NCBI GenBank assembly: GCA_036346375.1
Contig: CM070520.1
Span: 13,093,791 to 13,157,790, forward strand
DNA: 64,000 bases
Direction: 5' to 3'
Source: Guadua angustifolia
Lineage: Eukaryota > Streptophyta > Magnoliopsida > Poales > Poaceae
The notes beneath the pieces are model-generated. The model was not told the DNA's origin. It ran no database searches and saw nothing but the letters and a program-made list of their open reading frames with translations. A program made the position numbers and the translations under genes. Shown here one piece after another: positions 58,166-64,000 of this stretch (the stretch's first letter is position 1; the number at the start of each line of letters is the position of its first letter).

Positions 58166-59174
58166 AATGATTGATTGATTTTTGAGATTGGTAATATATA
58201 TTGCTACGTACAATATATTTGGTTTTAATTCATACCGGAGAAGAAACCATAAAAACTTTTGTAATCGGGAGAAATAGATGTTTGATCATGTAGCGTAATT
58301 TTCTTTTATTGCTTGACCTTTATATTTCGTTACCAATTTTATTTTTCGTAGCAACGCATGAGCTTAGGAGAGCCTGAATTACCGTTATTTTTACTCATTT
58401 TCCACCGCCCTTTTTTTTGTGAACAGCATTGCCTCCTTTTTCAGGTAGGTTGGGTTTCCCCGACTTTGTTACTTTCATCAGCATCTGTAAGTGATTGCTA
58501 CAGTATAAATCATTTGCTTAACTGTTAGCCCCTATCTAAAGCAAGCAACTAGCCTAGCACTGTACTAACTGATATGGCCTTTTTTTTAAGGTTTAAAACC
58601 AACTTCAGCTTTCAAAAAACTGATAAACCTCCCCAAACAGCTTTGCTTTTAAGTAGCTTTTGTAATAAGATAGACATCACATATAACTAGTAAAAGCCAA
58701 AAGCTAGACAGGACCTATTTTTGCAGCTTATTGATGAGGAAAATTAGCTGTTTGTCAAAGCCTCTTATAAAAAGTTACAGCTGTTTTTCAGTCTAGAAAG
58801 CCAAAAGGTAGATTTTCAAAAAAGTTACATGTTAGATATAACTCAATATAAACTTACCGTATTTTTTGTTTTATCCAAATAGATGGTTAGTTTAAGCTTG
58901 CTGCAGCTCAGACTCTTTTGGCTATATGAGCCATATCCCTGTACATATAAACTTAAAACTATTATAGTGATTTGTTTTTTGTGATTTTTTTCGTAAGAAT
59001 TTTTTACATTAAATCTTTTTTTAGTTATTTCATTACGTTAACCCTGACAAAACTTATCAGAGTGTACCTAGTACTTTTCGCCGTCCACCGCGAGCTGTCC
59101 TTTTTCGCCACCTGGACCGTCCTTCGCCATGGTGCTACCCGTCTCGGCAAACCAGCATGCTCGTGGCTTCTACC
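58166..59174. other. unassigned AT-rich DNA
   Basis: No gene. 58580-58830 has scattered inverted AGCTTTT/AAAAGCT motifs like an old MITE, with no clear ends. Confidence 0.3.
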
Positions 59175-59182
59175 ATCCCATC

Positions 59183-61693
59183 CAAGGTTCAAATTTTAGT
59201 TTGCATGAGAAAAACCGGACCAAGCCGAAATCTGAAATTTCGGCTAAAATTCGGTAATTTCGGCTGGAGGAGATTCAAAATTCAAATCCGGTTTGATTTT
59301 CACCGAAATTTCCGGATTTCGCCGAAAATACCCGAAAATCCGCCGAAATTTTTGGAAATTTCGGTCAAAATGAACTGACTGAAAATTGGTTCAAACGATG
59401 TCAAAACATTTTGAAATTTTTTTTGTAGGTTGCTCACACAATAGAGATGTTCTCAAAAAATTTTCAGATGATTATCAGTTCTGTGAATTTTTAAAAAATT
59501 CAAACATTAGTACTGTCCCGATGAAATGTTGATCGGTACCGGATGAAAAATAGTACAAATGACGTTAGAACATTTCAAAATTTTTTATGGAGATTCCTAA
59601 CATATTTATGATATTTATGTAAAACTTTTAGATGACGATCAAATGTGAGGAATTTTAAAAAATTCAAACATTGGTACTGTCTTGGTAAATCGCTGAGCGG
59701 CAAGTTTCATCCGAATGAAAATTACAACAAACGAGGATATAAAATATTGAAAATTTTTCTGTACGGTCCTAACACAACCATAATATTCTTATAAAATTTT
59801 CATATGATTTTCAGGTTTCATGAATTTTTAAAAATTCCAACAGTGGTACTATCCTGTTAAAAGGCCGATGATTAATAATAGATTTACTTTAGCAATAAGA
59901 AAGGTTTAAATTTTTCAAAAATTTTGCATAAGGGTGAAAAGGAAATGGTTAATATCTCATAAAAATTTTGAATCATGATCACGCTCCACAAAATTTATAA
60001 AATTCGTAGAAGGCACAGTGCCATTTATGTTCTTTCTCTGTTTGATTTTTGAAATATAATACAACAAATTAAGTTCAATTTTAGAATTAAATGAAAATAT
60101 TCTTTCATAATTTAAATCTGAAAATTTTATATTATATTACCCAGAAATAAATACATCAAAATTAAAAATATCACAAATTAATAAATTAATTTAAGATATT
60201 TAAAAATTCAAAAATAGAGAGAATTGAAAAGTAGTACTTTGATTGTCAGAATTTTTATAAATTCCTGGAGAAATATTTTGAGTTGAAAATTTTACATAAG
60301 AATCCTTAGCTCCAAAAATTTGAGAAACAAAATTTCAAAAAGTTATAAAAATATTTGAATTGCCTGATAAATCCTTAGCTCAAATGAATTGATTTTTGAA
60401 ATATAATACAACAAATTAAGTTCAATGTCAGAATTAAATGAAAATATTCTGTCATAATTTCAATCTGAAAATTTTATATTATCTTTCCCAGAAATAAATG
60501 CATCAACATTAAAAATATCAGAAATTAAGAAATTAATTTAGGACATTTAAAAATTCAAAAACGGAGAGAATTGAAAACTAGTACTTTGAATGTTAGAATT
60601 TTTATAAATTCCTGGAGAAATATTTTGAGTTGAAAATTTTACATAAGAATCCTTAGCTCCAAAAATTTGAAAAACAAAATTTCAAAAAGTTATAAAAATA
60701 TTTGAATTGCCTGATAAATCCTTAGCTCAAATGAATTGATTTTTGAAATATAATACAACAAATTAAGTTCAATGTCAGAATTAAATGAACATATTCTGTC
60801 ATAATTTCAATCTAAAAATTTTATATTATCTTTCCCAACATTAAATGCATCAAATTTAAAAATATCAGAAATTAATAATTTAATTTAGGACATTTAAAAA
60901 TTCAAAAACTGAGAGAATTGAAAACTAGTACTTTGAATGTCAGAATTTTTATAAATTTCAGGAGAAATATTTTGAGTTGAAAATTTTACATAAGAATCCT
61001 TAGCTCGAATAAATTTAAAAAACAAAATTTCAAAAAGTTATAAAAATATTTGAATTGCCTGATAAATCCTTAGCTCAAATGAATTGATTTTTGAAATATA
61101 ATACAACAAATTAAGTTTAGTGCTTACTGCATTGATAGATTTTATTGAGCAAACCAAGGAAGTTGAAATTTTTTGAAAATTTTATGGAATGGTAATAAGG
61201 AAGTTCTTAATCTTTCATAAAAATGTTAGATGATGATCACACTCGAGAAAATTTAGAAAAATCTAACAAGTTTACTGTCCCAATTATGTCCATTCTGTTT
61301 TTGATTTTTTGAAGATAACAAATGATGTTAAATTATTTTGAAAATTTGTTTCTATAATCCCAAACAACAAGGGATGGTACCATAATTTTTTAAGATGATT
61401 ATCAGGCTTGTAAAATTTTTTAAAAATCTGACAGTGTTTCTGCCTAAATTTTAAAAAATTTCAAAAAATTAGTTTTTCATCAAATTTTCATGTAACAAGA
61501 CTTTGTGAAGGGTTATTGGACCCATTCCGTTCAAATCCGGCCAAAACATTTGAAAATCCGGATTAAAAACCCGAAATTTCTGAAATTACTGTAGCAAAAT
61601 CAAATTTTTTTAAATTTTGAATTTGGCCGGTATATCCAAATTCGGGAAAAGAAATTTCGCAAAATTCACGAAATTGACGGTTTTTGATCCCTG
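59183..61693. mobile_element. hAT element, non-autonomous, 2,511 bp, with LTR-derived tandem array
   Basis: Perfect 8-bp duplication ATCCCATC at 59175-59182 and 61694-61701. Ends CAAGGTTCAAA and, reversed, CAGGGATCAAAAACCG. Subterminal parts are full of AAATTTC..CGG motifs (59230-59360; 61540-61680). The centre (60042-61117) is a tandem array described separately. No transposase ORF. Confidence 0.88.
60042..61117. repeat. tandem array, about 3 units of about 347 bp, LTR-derived
   Basis: The landmark TTTTTGAAATATAATACAAC recurs at about 60047, 60391, 60740 and 61088, giving a period of about 347 bases. A second landmark (CTGGAGAAATATTTTGAG or TTCAGGAG variant) is at about 60272, 60620 and 60960. 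Most of the unit matches the LTR head at 42580-42860 (AGAGAGAATTGAAAACTAGT, AAAATTTTACATAAGAAT), so a piece of chromovirus LTR was amplified here. Confidence 0.85.
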
Positions 61694-61701
61694 ATCCCAT
61701 C

Positions 61702-63200
61702 CACCTTGGTCTTGTCATGTTCCTCGTGCGGCGTCTTTGCCTAGCACGTTATTCGTCACGTCGGGTTTCGGGCACCTGGCACTGGGGCTCCAAGGCATAG
61801 AATAAAATTTTAGCGAAATTTCGTGAGATATCCGATTTTGGACTTGGACAAGATTTAAATTTTTGGTAGATTAAAAAATAAAAAAAATTTGGGTTTTTTG
61901 ACCGAATTTGGCCCAATAACTCTTAAGAATATCATCTTCTATAAATATTTGTTGAAAACCCGAATTTTGAAGATGTTTTATAATTTTAGCAGAGATAATG
62001 TTAGATTTTTATAAAATTTTACAGCCTTGATCATGCTCTAAAACACTTATCATACCATCATTAGAAATATGATCATACAAAAAAATTTCAAAGGAATTGA
62101 ACTTTACTTTTTTATCTTTAAAAAATCAAAAACAGAGTGAATATGATTGAGACAGTAACCTTGTCAAAATTTTATAAATTTGCTCAAGTATGATCATGAT
62201 CCAAAATTTTTATGAAAGCTTAATTATTACCTTATAATCCTTCTATAAAATTTTTAAAAGTTTTAATTTTTTTTGTTTGCTCAATAAAATCTATGAAATC
62301 ATTGAACTTCATTTGTTATCTTTTAAAAATAAAAAATAGAAGGAATAAATGGTACAGTACCATTGTAAGAATTTTATAAATTCACTAGAGTGTGATCATG
62401 ATCCAAAATTTTTGTGAGAGCTTAAGAATTTCCTTAGCACCCTTCTATAAAACATTCAAGAAAAATCTAAACCTAATTTTGTTGCTCACGAAAATCTATG
62501 TATTAATTATTAGGTTTTTATCAGGACAGTAACACTATCAGAATTTTCTAAAATTACTTATGCTGGATAATCATCTCATAATTTTATGGCAACATTTATG
62601 ATCTATCAGTATCATCCACAAAAATATTCAAAATGTTCTAACATGGTTTGGATCACTTTTTATTCAGTTCAATTTTGTTGATAAGGCTTTTATTACGACA
62701 GTAACACTTTTAGAATGTTTTAAAATTCATGAAGCTTGAGAACCATCCAAAAAAATTTCAAAATTTTCTAACGTGGTTTGTTGTATTTTTCATTCGGTTA
62801 AAATTTGCCGGTTAGCCATTAATCCGGACAGTACAACTGTCGAAATTTTTAAAATTCCTCAAGCTTGATTATCATCTGAAATTTTTATGGGAACATTAAT
62901 TATGTGTTAGAACCATTGACAAAAAATTCAAAGTTTTTCAATATGTTTTGTACTATTTTTTGCTCGGTTAAATTTTACTCATTTCTCGGTGAAATTTTGG
63001 TATTTCTCTGCCAAATTTCAGAAATCTTGTTTGAAAAAAATGATTTAAAATTTGTTTCCTGTGTGTCATCTAAAATTTATACAAAATTCTAAGATCTTGA
63101 TGAAATTTTGAATTTCACTCGTCTCAAACATACCCCACGAAAATGAGATTTGAAATCCTGCCCCAGATCTTCGTGAAGCTCCCTGCCGGGAGGCGAGCAC
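61702..63200. other. AT-rich repeat DNA
   Basis: No gene. Phrases such as GACAGTAACACT.TCAGAATTTT and TGATTATCATCTGAAA recur through it, resembling the subterminal parts of the neighbouring hAT element, so it may be a related, end-less element. The ORF 62904-63092 is spurious. Confidence 0.4.
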
Positions 63201-63420
63201 CCTGTCCGCGTCCACACTGTCCCCATCTCAACCCAGCTTGACGTGACAGTCACAACGATGAGATTGCTTCTGACCTGAAGGAACATGTCATCAATCCTGT
63301 CATCTCTGAGTATTACCTTGATGAGAAGATAATTTCCCATCTTAACCCATCTGGCCGCTTAATCATTGGTGGACCTCACGGTGATGTTGGTATCACTGGC
63401 CGGAAGATCATCATCAATGC
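63201..63420 (+). pseudogene. S-adenosylmethionine synthetase fragment
   Basis: About 73 codons from the middle of SAM synthetase: VRVHTVPISTQ, then a one-base deletion near 63255, then NDEIASDLKEHVINPVIS, YLDEKI, HLNPSGRLIIGGPHGDVG and ITGRKIII. GGPHGD.G.TGRKI is a family signature. The enzyme makes SAM from Met and ATP in the cytosol; this piece lacks both ends and is frameshifted, hence dead. It sits in AT-rich transposon DNA between two copies of a 100-bp repeat, and its base composition differs sharply from the surroundings. Plant SAM synthetase coding regions mostly lack introns, so DNA capture and retroposition cannot be told apart. Confidence 0.88.
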
Positions 63421-63487
63421 GCGGTCTTGTTCACGGAGGCGGTCTCCCCGGCCGGTGAGCGAGCTCTGCTCGATGCCGCATTGTGAT

Positions 63488-63600
63488 GGTGTTCTATTTT
63501 TCATTCAATTAAAATTTGCCGGTTAGCCAATAATCCGGACAATACCACCGTCAAAATTTTTAAAATTCCTCAAGCTTGATTATCATCTGAAGTCTTTAAG
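63488..63600. repeat. second copy of the repeat at 62780-62882
   Basis: The stretch TTAAAATTTGCCGGTTAGCC to CTTGATTATCATCTGAA occurs at 62799-62881 and again at 63508-63590 with few changes. The two direct copies bracket 600 bases containing the SAM synthetase fragment. Confidence 0.85.
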
Positions 63601-64000
63601 ATCATATACGAGAAGGAGAAATTACCAAGACGTAGAAAATGTATGATACTCGTCTTTACTTTAGTTTATAGCAACCGAACTTTCAAACATATTGCAGTGC
63701 TTCATCCTAACTACTCACCTCATGACCTAACATGAAACATATTGCAGTGATCTTGCACTAACCAAACCAATAATTATTTAAGAACGATCACCAACAGAAC
63801 AACAGTGTGAATGCTTCAGTGTCAAGACTCGAGACCCCTATACCACGTAACATACCATACTTGAATGTTCAGCACTCAGCGATACAAGGCAACAAGTTCT
63901 GAAACATATTTGAATGCCATTGGATAAACTCAAAGTAGAAGCAAAAAAACAAAATTTTGACATACTTGCCATAAGAAAAAGAACCCTACTAAATCAAATG
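63601..64000. other. unassigned DNA
   Basis: No ORF of interest. CATGAAACATATTGCAGTG-type phrase occurs twice (63688, 63732). Confidence 0.3.

Noticed and set aside
60042..61117. Regularly spaced repeats suggesting a CRISPR-like array
   Set aside because: Units of about 347 bp are contiguous with no spacers and occur in a plant transposon.
63089..63340. 83-codon minus-strand ORF
   Set aside because: Antisense shadow of the SAM synthetase fragment.

Overview
The window looks like intergenic and pericentric-type DNA from a grass (Poaceae). The signs are very long-LTR Ty3/gypsy chromovirus elements, many hAT, Mutator and Tourist MITEs, a CACTA element with an internal C48 protease, GC-rich 5' exons that grade to AT-rich 3' exons, a grass-type F-box gene and a CC-NB-ARC-LRR gene. 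The genus cannot be fixed from sequence alone; Oryza or a near relative would fit. There is one 100-N assembly gap (35300-35399). No rRNA, tRNA or CRISPR array was seen. Almost every coding region is broken, partial or part of a transposon.

Layout. 1-10250: two pieces of one Tekay/Del-type chromovirus family joined tail to tail. The plus-strand piece has the end of an extra upstream ORF (called orf0 here), gag, protease, a deleted RT, an intact RNase H-integrase-chromodomain ORF and a truncated 3' LTR. The minus-strand piece has the LTR end, a primer-binding site and the start of the same orf0. 10.8-20.6 kb: a Mutator MITE, then a field of degenerate copies of one unidentified small gene family. 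One 1.6-kb block of this field recurs inverted at 39.2-40.7 kb. 20.6-22.5 kb: TA-microsatellite DNA with two long inverted-repeat MITEs. 22.7-33.9 kb: tandem duplication of a two-exon F-box gene. Copy A is badly broken at its 5' end and copy B is frameshifted; Tourist, Mutator and hAT MITEs lie around them.

33.9-36.1 kb: an unknown repeat cut by an LTR, the gap, then the last four exons of a ULP1-like (C48) protease. 37.1-38.3 kb: a hAT element with a perfect 8-bp target-site duplication. 41.9-50.9 kb: a CACTA-like element of about 2.5 kb, expanded by two nested LTRs, each with a perfect 5-bp duplication (a 5,012-bp plus-strand LTR and a 1,477-bp minus-strand LTR). 51.6-55.4 kb: a minus-strand CC-NB-ARC-LRR gene. 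Its LRR exon is split by a 1,000-bp 5'-truncated LINE with a 16-bp duplication and also carries an upstream frameshift.

55.9-64 kb: transposon debris with gene fragments of an ABCC transporter N-terminus (57.6-58.2 kb) and S-adenosylmethionine synthetase (63.2-63.4 kb). Between them is a 2,511-bp hAT element whose core is a tandem array of a roughly 347-bp unit that matches part of the chromovirus LTR.

The main biology is nested insertion, gene-fragment capture and disease-resistance-gene decay. The best leads for something little described are the sense ORF ahead of gag in the chromovirus family, the LTR-derived tandem array inside a hAT element, and the unidentified small gene family.
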